Shown here: one piece after another, positions 7,400-15,230 of the stretch | Numbering within the stretch: the stretch's first letter is position 1 | How the letters are laid out: every line of letters starts with the position of its first letter | From: an uncultured Draconibacterium sp. | GTDB lineage: Bacteria > Bacteroidota > Bacteroidia > Bacteroidales > Prolixibacteraceae | Assembly: GCF_963675065.1 (NCBI RefSeq) | Contig: NZ_OY775906.1 | Coordinates: 3,326,001 to 3,390,000, forward strand | Length of the DNA stretch: 64,000 nt | Reading direction: 5' to 3' | Position numbers and translations under genes: made by a program | The notes under the pieces: model-generated | What the model was told of the DNA's origin: nothing | The model's input: the letters and a program-made list of their open reading frames with translations, nothing else | The model's database searches: none

Positions 7400-8314
7400 T
7401 TATTCGTAAAAATCAACGTAATCCTGCGATTTTAAATAATCCAGACTTTTCGCGCAGCTAACAAGTGGCTCGAAATTGTAGCGTTCAACTTCCACAATAC
7501 CGTATTTAGCACCTGCTTTTTCGCGCTCAGCAAACATGGAGGCAAAATCCATTTTTCCGCTTTCGCCCAGTTCCTTTTCGTCTTTTATATGCCAAAGCTC
7601 AAAACGTCCGGGATATTTTTCGAAATAATCAACGGCACTTTTTCCTCCTTCGGTAATCCAGTATAAATCGAGTTGGAACATCACTTTTTCAGGATCTGTC
7701 AGTTCCAGCATCCAGTCGTAAAGCGGTTTGCCTTCGTATTCTGTAGTAAACTCTTTATCGTGGTTATGGTAGCCAAAACGAATACCGGCGGCATTACATT
7801 TTTCACCAACTGCATTAAAATACTCGCAATATGCTTTTATTCCGTCGAGGCTTTCGTAGGCCGAACCACCCATCGATGGCTGAACGATCCATTTTACACC
7901 CGCTGCTTTGTGTGCGGCAATACAGGTATCCCACCAGGCCATGGTTTCATCCCAGGTTTCTTCTGTTGGGACCGACTGTCCGGTGTGTGCTCCCAAAAAC
8001 TGCAGTCCGTTGCTTTCACACAAATTTTTAAACTCCACCGGATCGATGCCATACATTTTACCATCGCCGTAACCGGCAGTTTCCACAAACTTGTAACCAC
8101 TTTCGCCAACAGCCTTCAGGGTAGCGGCTACATCTTCGTTCATAGCCTCTCTAACCGACCAAAGTTGTAGACCGATAAAAAGTTCTTTTTCAACTTCAGT
8201 GCTTTTTTCTTCCGCTTTTTTGGGTGCTGAGTTACAAGCTGTAAATCCCTGCATAAAGAGTACAGCAACGGCAATCACTGCCACTAATTTTAAACTAATT
8301 CTTCTTGAAATCAT
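7400..8314 (-). CDS. Secreted sugar phosphate isomerase/epimerase-like lipoprotein
   Basis: 304 residues. The N-terminus is a lipoprotein signal (VLFMQGFTAC, Cys27) after a basic MISRRISLK start. The mature domain is an AP endonuclease 2/xylose isomerase-like TIM barrel: GLQLWSVREAM at its start, then GYHNHDKEF, FQLDLYWITEGG and HIKDE, which carry the metal-binding His, Asp and Glu of this fold. Such exported epimerase-like proteins are common in Bacteroidota polysaccharide metabolism, usually with Gfo/Idh/MocA oxidoreductases (one is found at 30983). Substrate unknown. It is transcribed alone; the divergent DMT transporter lies 132 bp away. Confidence 0.8.
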   Translation of the reverse strand: MISRRISLKLVAVIAVAVLFMQGFTACNSAPKKAEEKSTEVEKELFIGLQLWSVREAMNEDVAATLKAVGESGYKFVETAGYGDGKMYGIDPVEFKNLCESNGLQFLGAHTGQSVPTEETWDETMAWWDTCIAAHKAAGVKWIVQPSMGGSAYESLDGIKAYCEYFNAVGEKCNAAGIRFGYHNHDKEFTTEYEGKPLYDWMLELTDPEKVMFQLDLYWITEGGKSAVDYFEKYPGRFELWHIKDEKELGESGKMDFASMFAEREKAGAKYGIVEVERYNFEPLVSCAKSLDYLKSQDYVDFYE

Positions 8315-8419
8315 TTTTACTTGGTTTTAGGTATTTAAATCTTGTCACGAAAAAGTGACTTTCCTACAAAGATGGCTTTTTTCAGTTATTATTCCCAAAT
8401 TTCGTAATTCATTAATCAT

Positions 8420-8427
8420 TACTTTTG
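8420..8427 (+). promoter_or_regulatory. -7 box (TACTTTTG) of the EamA transporter gene
   Basis: TACTTTTG fits TAnnTTTG exactly, with a near-match TTTC at 8400-8403 as the -33 element. The gene starts 20 bp downstream. Confidence 0.55.
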
Positions 8428-8446
8428 TGCTTTCACTTTCTGAAAC

Positions 8447-9370
8447 ATGAAAAACAAAGAACTATTGGCAATACTTTCTGCTCTCGGAGCAATATTCTTT
8501 TGGAGCTTTTCATTTGTATGGTTTAAAATTGCTTTTTTAGCTTACAAACCGATTACTGTTGTTTTGTTCCGGCTTCTGATTTCTGCATTTCTGATCGTTA
8601 TAATTGCTCGTTTTTTAAAACGACTGCAAAAACCTCAGAAACAGGACTACAAACTTTTTTTCCTTATCGCATTTTTCGAACCCTTTCTTTATTTTTTAGG
8701 CGAAAGCTATGGTTTACAGTATGTTTCGTCGACAGTGGCAGCGGTTATTGTTGCCACCATTCCACTGTTTACGCCAATTGCTGCCTGGTATTTTTATAAA
8801 GAGAAACTAAGTTTAATGAATACAACCGGCCTAATATTGTCGTTTGCCGGTGTGGCTTTGGTTGTTTTAAATGGCAACTTCCGCTTCGATGCTTCGCCAC
8901 TGGGGGTTGGTCTGGAGTTCATGGCAGTTTTATCGGCCATTGGATACTCCCTCGTTTTAAAAAGCCTGGCTTCGCGTTACAATACGCTTACTATACTCGC
9001 TTATCAGAATATTATTGGAGTAATCCTTTTTTTACCCATCTGGCTTACCATCGATTTAAAAGACTTCCTTCAAACACCGTTTCACCCGCAGGCATTCAGA
9101 GCGATTCTATTGCTGGCAGTATTTTCATCAACTCTCGCATTTGTGTTTTTTACTCAAAGCGTTCGACAACTTGGTGTAACCCGGTCAAACACTTTTATAA
9201 ATCTTATACCCGTGTTTGTAGCCATCCTGGCCTTTTTTATTCTGAAAGACGAACTGGGTCTTCAAAAAATCGTTGGTATTATTGTAGTTGTCTCCGGGCT
9301 GTTCCTCTCGCAAATAAAGAAAAAGGATACAAACGGACGCCTAAAAGCGGTTGAGGTACACCGGAAATAA
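8447..9370 (+). CDS. EamA/DMT-superfamily transporter
   Basis: 307 residues with about ten hydrophobic helices forming two EamA repeats (first: ALGAIFFWSFSFVWFKIAF; second: GLEFMAVLSAIGYSLVLK). The end of the first repeat, AAVIVATIPLFTPIAAWYFYKEKL, and its counterpart FINLIPVFVAILAFFILKDE are characteristic. It is an inner-membrane metabolite exporter or importer of unknown substrate. The C-terminal tail is short and basic. It has its own -7 box and is followed by an interspersed palindromic repeat, so it is probably monocistronic. Confidence 0.88.
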   Translation: MKNKELLAILSALGAIFFWSFSFVWFKIAFLAYKPITVVLFRLLISAFLIVIIARFLKRLQKPQKQDYKLFFLIAFFEPFLYFLGESYGLQYVSSTVAAVIVATIPLFTPIAAWYFYKEKLSLMNTTGLILSFAGVALVVLNGNFRFDASPLGVGLEFMAVLSAIGYSLVLKSLASRYNTLTILAYQNIIGVILFLPIWLTIDLKDFLQTPFHPQAFRAILLLAVFSSTLAFVFFTQSVRQLGVTRSNTFINLIPVFVAILAFFILKDELGLQKIVGIIVVVSGLFLSQIKKKDTNGRLKAVEVHRK

Positions 9371-9396
9371 TTTTACTGTTTCTGTTATTATTCCTC

Positions 9397-9488
9397 TACC
9401 CTTTTGTCTGTCGACATTTTCCCTTGCAAAGGGAAAACAGCTTTGATCTAAAGCGAAGAAATATACCAACGACAGGTCCCGAGGGGTA
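9397..9488. repeat. Palindromic interspersed repeat
   Basis: Nested inverted repeats: outer TACCC (9397-9401) with GGGTA (9484-9488), TGTCG with CGACA inside, and an inner hairpin TTTTCCCTTGCAAAGGGAAAA-like core. The architecture resembles the element at 26138-26251. Non-coding. Confidence 0.5.
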
Positions 9489-9520
9489 TAGAAAAATAAT
9501 TTTACTAAAATTGCAGCAAA

Positions 9521-10021
9521 ATGAACATCAATTACAAAACACCTGAAGAATTAAAACAGCTTACCGATAAAAGCAGACCCGAAACCAATGCTTTTCTGAA
9601 AAAGCTGAAAAAGAAAAAACCAAAGCGGCTTGATGATGTGGTGCATGCGCTGCATTACGAAGCCTTTGATAATTTCGACTGCCTGGATTGTGCCAACTGT
9701 TGCAAAACAATTGGACCGCGGCTGTTCGACAAAGACATTGAGCGACTGGCCAAACACCTGAAAATGAAAGTGGCCGATTTTATGGAGCAATACATAAAAA
9801 CCGACGAAGACGGCGACTTTGTTTTTAACGCACACCCCTGCCCTTTTCTGCTGCCCGACAATTATTGTATGGTATACGAAAGCCGCCCGAAAGCCTGCCG
9901 CGAATACCCGCATACCGACCGGAAACGGTTTTTCCAAATCCTCGATTTATCGCACAAAAACTGCGAAACCTGTCCGGTGGTACTCGAGGTTTTTGACGAA
10001 TTGAAAAAGGAAAATTTCTAA
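9521..10021 (+). CDS. YkgJ-family cysteine-cluster protein
   Basis: 166 residues. The Cys pattern DCLDCANCC (about residues 50-58), then CPFLLPDNYC and the final CETCP are those of the YkgJ/UPF0153 family, thought to bind a metal ion or Fe-S cluster in the cytosol. PRLFDKDIERLAKHL and the YESRPKACREYP segment are also typical. The biochemical role of this family is not known. An aldo/keto reductase follows 37 bp downstream on the same strand, possibly co-transcribed. The start ATG is the first in frame. Confidence 0.82.
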   Translation: MNINYKTPEELKQLTDKSRPETNAFLKKLKKKKPKRLDDVVHALHYEAFDNFDCLDCANCCKTIGPRLFDKDIERLAKHLKMKVADFMEQYIKTDEDGDFVFNAHPCPFLLPDNYCMVYESRPKACREYPHTDRKRFFQILDLSHKNCETCPVVLEVFDELKKENF

Positions 10022-10058
10022 CTTTAACCCAAACAGCAACACTGCTTACAATATACAG

Positions 10059-10913
10059 ATGATGAAAAACCTACTTTTAAACGACGGGAACAAACTACCA
10101 ATTATTGGTTTTGGCACTTATAAATCAAACGAGCAAGAAGGAATTGATGCAGTAAGTTTTGCCCTGCAAAACGGGTACCGTTTAATTGATACGGCAGCAT
10201 TTTACTTTAATGAAGAAGCCGTTGGCAAAGGAATAAAAGCCAGTGGTATTCCTCGCGAAGAAGTTATTGTAACCACTAAATTGTGGCGCGATTACCTGGG
10301 GTATGAATCAACCAAAAGAGAGCTGGAAAAATCATTGAAAAAGCTCGATCTGGATTACATCGACCTCTACCTGATACACTGGCCGGCCAATGCAAAAAAC
10401 TACAACAACTGGCAAAAAGCCAATGCCGACACCTGGCGCGCCATGGAAGAACTGCAGGCTGAAGGAAAAATAAAATCGATTGGTGTGAGCAATTTCTGGC
10501 AGGAACATTTTGAAGCCTTGTTTAAAACTGCCAATTTAAAACCGGCGGTCAACCAAATCGAGTTTCACCCCGGATACTGGCAGCCGGAATTAACAGCGTT
10601 TTGCAAAAAACAGGATATTGTGCTTGAAGCCTGGTCGCCACTGGCACGCGGACGCGTTTTCGACAACGAAACCTTGCAGCAAATTGCACAAAACCATAAT
10701 CAATCGGTTGCTAAAGTTTGTCTGCGCTGGATTACGCAGCACGATGTTGTTGTTTTACCAAAATCAACTACCCATGAGCGTATCCTGGACAATCTGAACT
10801 TATTTGACTTTGAGCTCACTCCGGAAGAAATGCACATAATTGACAATCTCCCGGAAATTGGTTTTAGCGGTGAGTTGCCTAATATCTGGCCGGAAAAGCT
10901 TCCAGGTAATTAA
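10059..10913 (+). CDS. Aldo/keto reductase
   Basis: 284 residues, or 283 from the second Met. Landmarks of the AKR (beta/alpha)8 barrel: LIDTAAFYFNEEAVG with catalytic Asp and Tyr, TTKLW with catalytic Lys, YIDLYLIHWP with catalytic His, and the NADPH-binding end VVLPKSTTHERILDN. It probably reduces small aldehydes or ketones (AKR5/2,5-diketogluconate reductase type) using NADPH in the cytosol. The physiological substrate cannot be assigned. An inverted repeat, TGATAAC/GGTTATCA, lies just after the stop at about 10918-10941 but without a T run. Confidence 0.9.
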   Translation: MMKNLLLNDGNKLPIIGFGTYKSNEQEGIDAVSFALQNGYRLIDTAAFYFNEEAVGKGIKASGIPREEVIVTTKLWRDYLGYESTKRELEKSLKKLDLDYIDLYLIHWPANAKNYNNWQKANADTWRAMEELQAEGKIKSIGVSNFWQEHFEALFKTANLKPAVNQIEFHPGYWQPELTAFCKKQDIVLEAWSPLARGRVFDNETLQQIAQNHNQSVAKVCLRWITQHDVVVLPKSTTHERILDNLNLFDFELTPEEMHIIDNLPEIGFSGELPNIWPEKLPGN

Positions 10914-11018
10914 CTTCTGATAACACAAAGTGAGGTTATCAATACAACACAGAAACACCGAAAATCAACACACCACGTATCATCAGCATTCAAATACCGA
11001 AATAATATACCCACTCCA

Positions 11019-11495
11019 ATGAAGATTAGAAGATACAAACCCGGTGAAGAAATTCAATTGATGGAGGTTTTTATTTCATCGGTAAGAGAAAACGCAGCAA
11101 ATTATTACAGTCAGGAACAATTAAAAGCATGGGCTCCCAATTCTATTGATCATGAAGAATGGGAAAATAAAATGAATCGAATCAATCCATTTGTAATACT
11201 CGATAATGACATAATTGTTGGATACGCCGATTTGCAACTTTCAGGATATATCGATCATTTTTTTGTGCGCGGAGGATATTCAGGCAGGGGAATTGGAAAG
11301 CAGCTAATGAATTTTCTTCTCCAAAAAGCAAATGAAAATGAAATAACAGAATTAAGTTCCGATGTTAGTTTGGCAGCTCAGCCATTCTTCAAAAAGTTCG
11401 GTTTCAAAACTATACTTCGTAAAAAAGTTGAAATCAGAGGAGTTGTGCTGGAAAATGCTTCAATGAAAAAGAATATGCTTATTAACGGCAATTAA
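11019..11495 (+). CDS. GNAT-family N-acetyltransferase
   Basis: 158 residues. The acetyl-CoA-binding motif A is readable as IDHFFVRGGYSGRGIGKQLM, with RxxGxG-type spacing, and the flanking strand and helix fit the GNAT fold. The N-terminus IRRYKPGEEIQLMEVF is a usual GNAT start. Substrate unknown: close homologues in other phyla are annotated as general acetyltransferases. Base composition is more AT-rich than the neighbouring genes and it stands alone between intergenic stretches, weak hints of independent acquisition. Confidence 0.85.
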   Translation: MKIRRYKPGEEIQLMEVFISSVRENAANYYSQEQLKAWAPNSIDHEEWENKMNRINPFVILDNDIIVGYADLQLSGYIDHFFVRGGYSGRGIGKQLMNFLLQKANENEITELSSDVSLAAQPFFKKFGFKTILRKKVEIRGVVLENASMKKNMLINGN

Positions 11496-11645
11496 ATATT
11501 CATTTATTTTCTATTAAATTTCTACAAACCATTCACTCAGGTTTGTTCGATCGTGGTGATACCGCGTATATCAGTACAATCTTCCTCTTCAGCGTTCCAA
11601 CACCGATAATTCTCCCAATGTGCTTCCCCTCTAATAATAATTAAA

Positions 11646-11653
11646 TACCTTTG
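11646..11653 (+). promoter_or_regulatory. -7 box (TACCTTTG) of porQ
   Basis: TACCTTTG matches TAnnTTTG. No clear -33 TTTG was found. porQ starts 27 bp downstream. Confidence 0.5.
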
Positions 11654-11680
11654 GCGTTTTAGAAAAAATGATGATCGCGC

Positions 11681-12709
11681 ATGAAGCGAAAAATTTACCT
11701 TTTCATATTCTTTTGTTTTTCAGTAGTTGCGGGAAAGGCTCAAATTGGAGGTGAATATACCTACCAGTTTCTGGAGCTGACCAACTCGGCGCGTATTGCT
11801 GCCCTGGGAGGAACACAGGTTGCGATCATGGATTCAAGTGACCTTAATCTTCCCTACGCCAATCCGGCACTATTGCACGAAGACATGGATCATCGCGTTT
11901 TGGTGAATTACGTTAATTACCTTGCCGATGTAAATTACGGCTATGCCTCGTACGCCAAAACTTACGAAGGAATTGGCAATTTTGCGATGGGAATGCACTA
12001 CATTAATTACGGGCAGTTCGACGAAGCTACAGAAGCCGGCGAACTTACCGGAATAACTTTTAAAGCGGCTGAATACGCACTTAACCTTATTTATTCGAAC
12101 CGCTACAAACGGGTGAATTACGGGATCAATCTGAAACCTATTTTATCGTCGTTCGAAACCTATCAATCGTTTGGAATTGCTGCCGACCTGGGAGCAAGTT
12201 TCGCCAGCAAAGACGGTTATACAAACGTGGCTTTTGTGGTCCGCAACTTCGGCACACAAATTTCTAAGTACTACGATGGAGCCGATGGCGAGCGCATTCC
12301 GCTGAACATTCAGGCAGGATTTAGCAAACGTTTACAACACGCACCGCTTGTGTTTTCGGCTACTTTGCAGCACCTTAACCACTGGGATCTGGCATCAGGC
12401 GATGAAGAAAAAGACTTTAACGGCGAAACCATTCACCAGCGCGAAGAGAGTTTTGCCAAACAAACCATGCGTCACCTGGTGCTGGGAGCAGAGATTCTCC
12501 CTTCTGAGAATTTTACGCTACGAGTCGGTTACAACTACCAGCGACGCCAAGAGCTAAAATTCGACAATAAAGCTTCAACGGTTGGATTTTCTGCCGGATT
12601 TGGATTAAAAATCAAACGTTTTCATTTTGATTATGCCATTTCCAGGTTTCATTTGGCCGGCTCGTCGAACCTGTTTTCAGTGTCGGTTAACCTGAACAAT
12701 AATTTCTAA
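11681..12709 (+). CDS. porQ: Type IX secretion system protein PorQ
   Basis: 342 residues with a signal peptide ending near AGKAQ at 21. The N-terminal mature sequence IGGEYTYQFLELTNSARIAALGG and the ANPALLHEDMDHRVLVNYVNYLADVNYGYASYA-type segments are the signature of the PorQ/PorV-like (FadL-type barrel) T9SS family. PorQ is an outer-membrane barrel that, in Porphyromonas, works with PorZ in the attachment complex that anchors T9SS cargo to A-LPS. The C-terminus ends NLNNNF, with a terminal Phe. The porQ-cmk neighbourhood is common in Bacteroidota. The organism is therefore expected to possess a T9SS. Confidence 0.85.
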   Translation: MKRKIYLFIFFCFSVVAGKAQIGGEYTYQFLELTNSARIAALGGTQVAIMDSSDLNLPYANPALLHEDMDHRVLVNYVNYLADVNYGYASYAKTYEGIGNFAMGMHYINYGQFDEATEAGELTGITFKAAEYALNLIYSNRYKRVNYGINLKPILSSFETYQSFGIAADLGASFASKDGYTNVAFVVRNFGTQISKYYDGADGERIPLNIQAGFSKRLQHAPLVFSATLQHLNHWDLASGDEEKDFNGETIHQREESFAKQTMRHLVLGAEILPSENFTLRVGYNYQRRQELKFDNKASTVGFSAGFGLKIKRFHFDYAISRFHLAGSSNLFSVSVNLNNNF

Positions 12710-13437
12710 TTGAAATAATCTGATATTTCTAAAACAGCCTCCCATTTTTTAAAATCGATTATAATTCGATTCATCAACCAATCGTCTTTCCAGACAGGAA
12801 ATCCTTTTTCCTATAGCTGAAATGAGCTTGCGAATTACATGTGATGCCAAACTTGGACAATCCTAATCACATGAAAAAGGATTCAAAAAAGCCACCGCTG
12901 ACGATAAAAAGCTAAAAATAAATTCCATTCACTAAAATCAAGAAACTTCCCGATGCTAACGATCGGGACAGGCTCTCCTTTTGGCCCTTCATACTTTAGG
13001 CCCAACGAGCGTCAAACAGACTTGATTTTTTAACGTTCCCTCCATTTATTTTCTTAACGCTTTTTCTCGAAGGCGGACTTGATGGCAAATTCTGTGCGGG
13101 CTCGTCACCCCGAAGCTTCGGGGCCGTCAGTCGGGCTAACCCGCCACATTGAAAAAATGCAAAGGTTATTTTTTGACAAGATTCCCGCTTACCGGCCGGC
13201 AGGTTTGGTTCCTTTTGATCGAATGCAAAAGGAACTGCCCGTCCGGCATGAGGACAAAAATTACATTATTGATTTACAGCAAGTCGCAACAACTGACGTA
13301 TAATAAACAAGCAAACGGTAAAAAAATGATTCTTCCCATGAATTTTGATTCTCCAAAATTTATTTAGAATCACCTAAAACAGACAATTGAATCTTAATTA
13401 AAATTTCCCCATCTTTGCTTCAAATTCCTAAAGAAAC
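12710..13437. other. 728 bp non-coding stretch with nested palindromes
   Basis: No convincing gene. AATCCTTTTTC (12800-12810) pairs with GAAAAAGGATT (12873-12883) and encloses CATGTGAT/ATCACATG (12838-12845/12866-12873). TCCCGAT/ATCGGGA forms a hairpin at 12948-12968 and CCCCGAAGCTTCGGGG a perfect palindrome at 13108-13123. Two overlapping ORFs of 72-74 codons at 13079-13367 cover the second half but have no recognisable domain and run through the palindromes. The block from about 13010 to 13300 resembles a conserved non-coding segment I associate with Bacteroidota genomes from memory, not from a search. Confidence 0.5.
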
Positions 13438-14136
13438 ATGAACGACAAAAAGATTATCATCGCCATCGATGGCCATTCGTCTTGCGGCAAAAGCACCATG
13501 GCCAAGTCACTTGCACAACGACTTGGATACGTTTATATCGACACCGGAGCTATGTATCGTGTGGTAACCCTGGTTGCCCTGCGTAATGGATGGATCGAGA
13601 ATAAGACTCCCGACACACAAAAAATTATCGATGGGTTGAAAGACATAAAAATAACTTTTAAATGGGATGAAAAGGCCGGGAAAAACACCACTTTTCTTAA
13701 TGGTGAGAACGTGGAAGATGAAATCCGACAGATGGAAGTATCAGAGAATGTGAGCCCCATAAGTACCATTGCCGAAGTGCGCCACGAAATGGTTCGTCAG
13801 CAACGCGAAAACGGAAAAAACAAAGGTATTGTAATGGATGGTCGCGATATTGGCACAGTGGTTTTTCCCAATGCGGAATTAAAAATATTTATGACAGCCT
13901 CGCCCGAAATTCGTGCGCAGCGTCGCTACCTTGAACTCACTGACAAAGGCGACAAAGTAAACTATGCAGAGATTCTGGCAAATGTTGAAGGGCGCGATAA
14001 AATTGATTCAACACGCGCTGCAAGTCCCTTAAAACAAGCCGACGATGCACTTATTCTTGATAATAGTGAGCTAACGCGCGAACAACAATTGGATTGGGCC
14101 GTTAACAAAGTAAAAGAAATTACTGAAGGAAAATGA
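13438..14136 (+). CDS. cmk: Cytidylate kinase
   Basis: 232 residues. The P-loop IAIDGHSSCGKSTMAKSLA at residues about 7-25, the GYVYIDTGAMYR segment, DGRDIGTVVFP, and the lid RAQRRYLEL are diagnostic of Cmk. It phosphorylates CMP and dCMP with ATP in the cytosol. Its stop overlaps the ispH start by 4 bases (ATGA), so the two are translationally coupled. A CATCTTTG element, one mismatch from TAnnTTTG, lies about 30 bp upstream. Confidence 0.95.
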   Translation: MNDKKIIIAIDGHSSCGKSTMAKSLAQRLGYVYIDTGAMYRVVTLVALRNGWIENKTPDTQKIIDGLKDIKITFKWDEKAGKNTTFLNGENVEDEIRQMEVSENVSPISTIAEVRHEMVRQQRENGKNKGIVMDGRDIGTVVFPNAELKIFMTASPEIRAQRRYLELTDKGDKVNYAEILANVEGRDKIDSTRAASPLKQADDALILDNSELTREQQLDWAVNKVKEITEGK

Positions 14137-14996
14137 TTGTTGAGATAGATAGAAGATCGGGATTTTGTTTTGGAGTGATCAACGCGATCAAAGCAGCGGA
14201 GGATGAGTTGAAGGATTCGAACCAACTATATTGTTTGGGCGATATCGTTCACAATGGAATGGAAGTGGAACGTCTTGAGAAAATGGGATTAAAATCGATC
14301 TCGAAAGAGGAGTTTTTTACCCTCAGCAATTGTAAAGTATTAATCCGTGCCCATGGCGAACCGCCGGAAACCTACGAGTATGCCAAAGCCAATAACGTGG
14401 AACTTATTGATGCAACCTGCCCGGTTGTACTAACTCTACAGGAGAAAGTTAAAAGCTCGTATTCCAAACATTCGCAAATTGAAGGACAGGTAGTAATTTA
14501 CGGTAAAAAAGGGCACGCCGAAATTGAAGGGCTGAACGGTCAAACAAATCACAATGCAATCGTTATCGAAAGCATTGCCGATGTCGACAAGATCGACAAA
14601 AGCCGACCGGTTTCACTGTATTCGCAAACTACAAAACGTATTGAAGATTTTCATGCCATTGCCCAAAAGGTAAAAGAAACTACCGAACCGGGCGTTCCGG
14701 TTGAAATAAAAGATACGATTTGCCGACAGGTATCGAACCGCGTTCCCAACCTCAAAAAATTTGCCGAGCGTTTTGATATGATCCTGTTTGTTGCGGGGCG
14801 AAAAAGCTCGAACGGACAATACCTTTACACCATTTGCAAAGAGGTGAATGATGATTCGTATTTCATCACCAGAATCGACGAAATCAAAAAAGAATGGTTC
14901 GAAGGCGTTAAGTCGGTGGGAATCTGCGGGGCTACCTCAACACCTAACTGGCTGATGGAAGATGTGGAAAAATGGATCCACACCAACTTCAGTTAA
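14133..14996 (+). CDS. ispH: 4-hydroxy-3-methylbut-2-enyl diphosphate reductase (IspH)
   Basis: 287 residues. The three [4Fe-4S] cluster cysteines appear in SGFCFGV (near residue 12), DATCPVV and VGICGATSTPNWL. The first conserved His is in DIVHNGMEVERL and the second in IRAHGEPPETYE. It performs the last step of the MEP isoprenoid pathway, giving IPP and DMAPP. It is coupled to cmk through a 4-base overlap, an arrangement often seen in Bacteroidota. The length is normal. Confidence 0.95.
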   Translation: MIVEIDRRSGFCFGVINAIKAAEDELKDSNQLYCLGDIVHNGMEVERLEKMGLKSISKEEFFTLSNCKVLIRAHGEPPETYEYAKANNVELIDATCPVVLTLQEKVKSSYSKHSQIEGQVVIYGKKGHAEIEGLNGQTNHNAIVIESIADVDKIDKSRPVSLYSQTTKRIEDFHAIAQKVKETTEPGVPVEIKDTICRQVSNRVPNLKKFAERFDMILFVAGRKSSNGQYLYTICKEVNDDSYFITRIDEIKKEWFEGVKSVGICGATSTPNWLMEDVEKWIHTNFS

Positions 14997-15230
14997 GATT
15001 TATACCTGAAAAATTCATAAAATTTTTCACACGAATTGTTGACGATTGAAAATCTTCACGATTCGTGTTCGTATTTAGTTTGTTTCTTGATTTTCAATGT
15101 CAAGGTTAACCCTGACAAATAATTGTATTTCAATTATTTCGTCAGCCCTGTGGGTAATTAATTCATTTCTTTGAATTAATTAGGTTAAGCGCATTCCATA
15201 AAATCCCGTACTTTTAGGCAAATATTTTTT

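Noticed and set aside
13079..13367. Overlapping ORFs of 72-74 codons as genes
   Set aside because: No recognisable domain, no start site or RBS, and both run through perfect palindromes.
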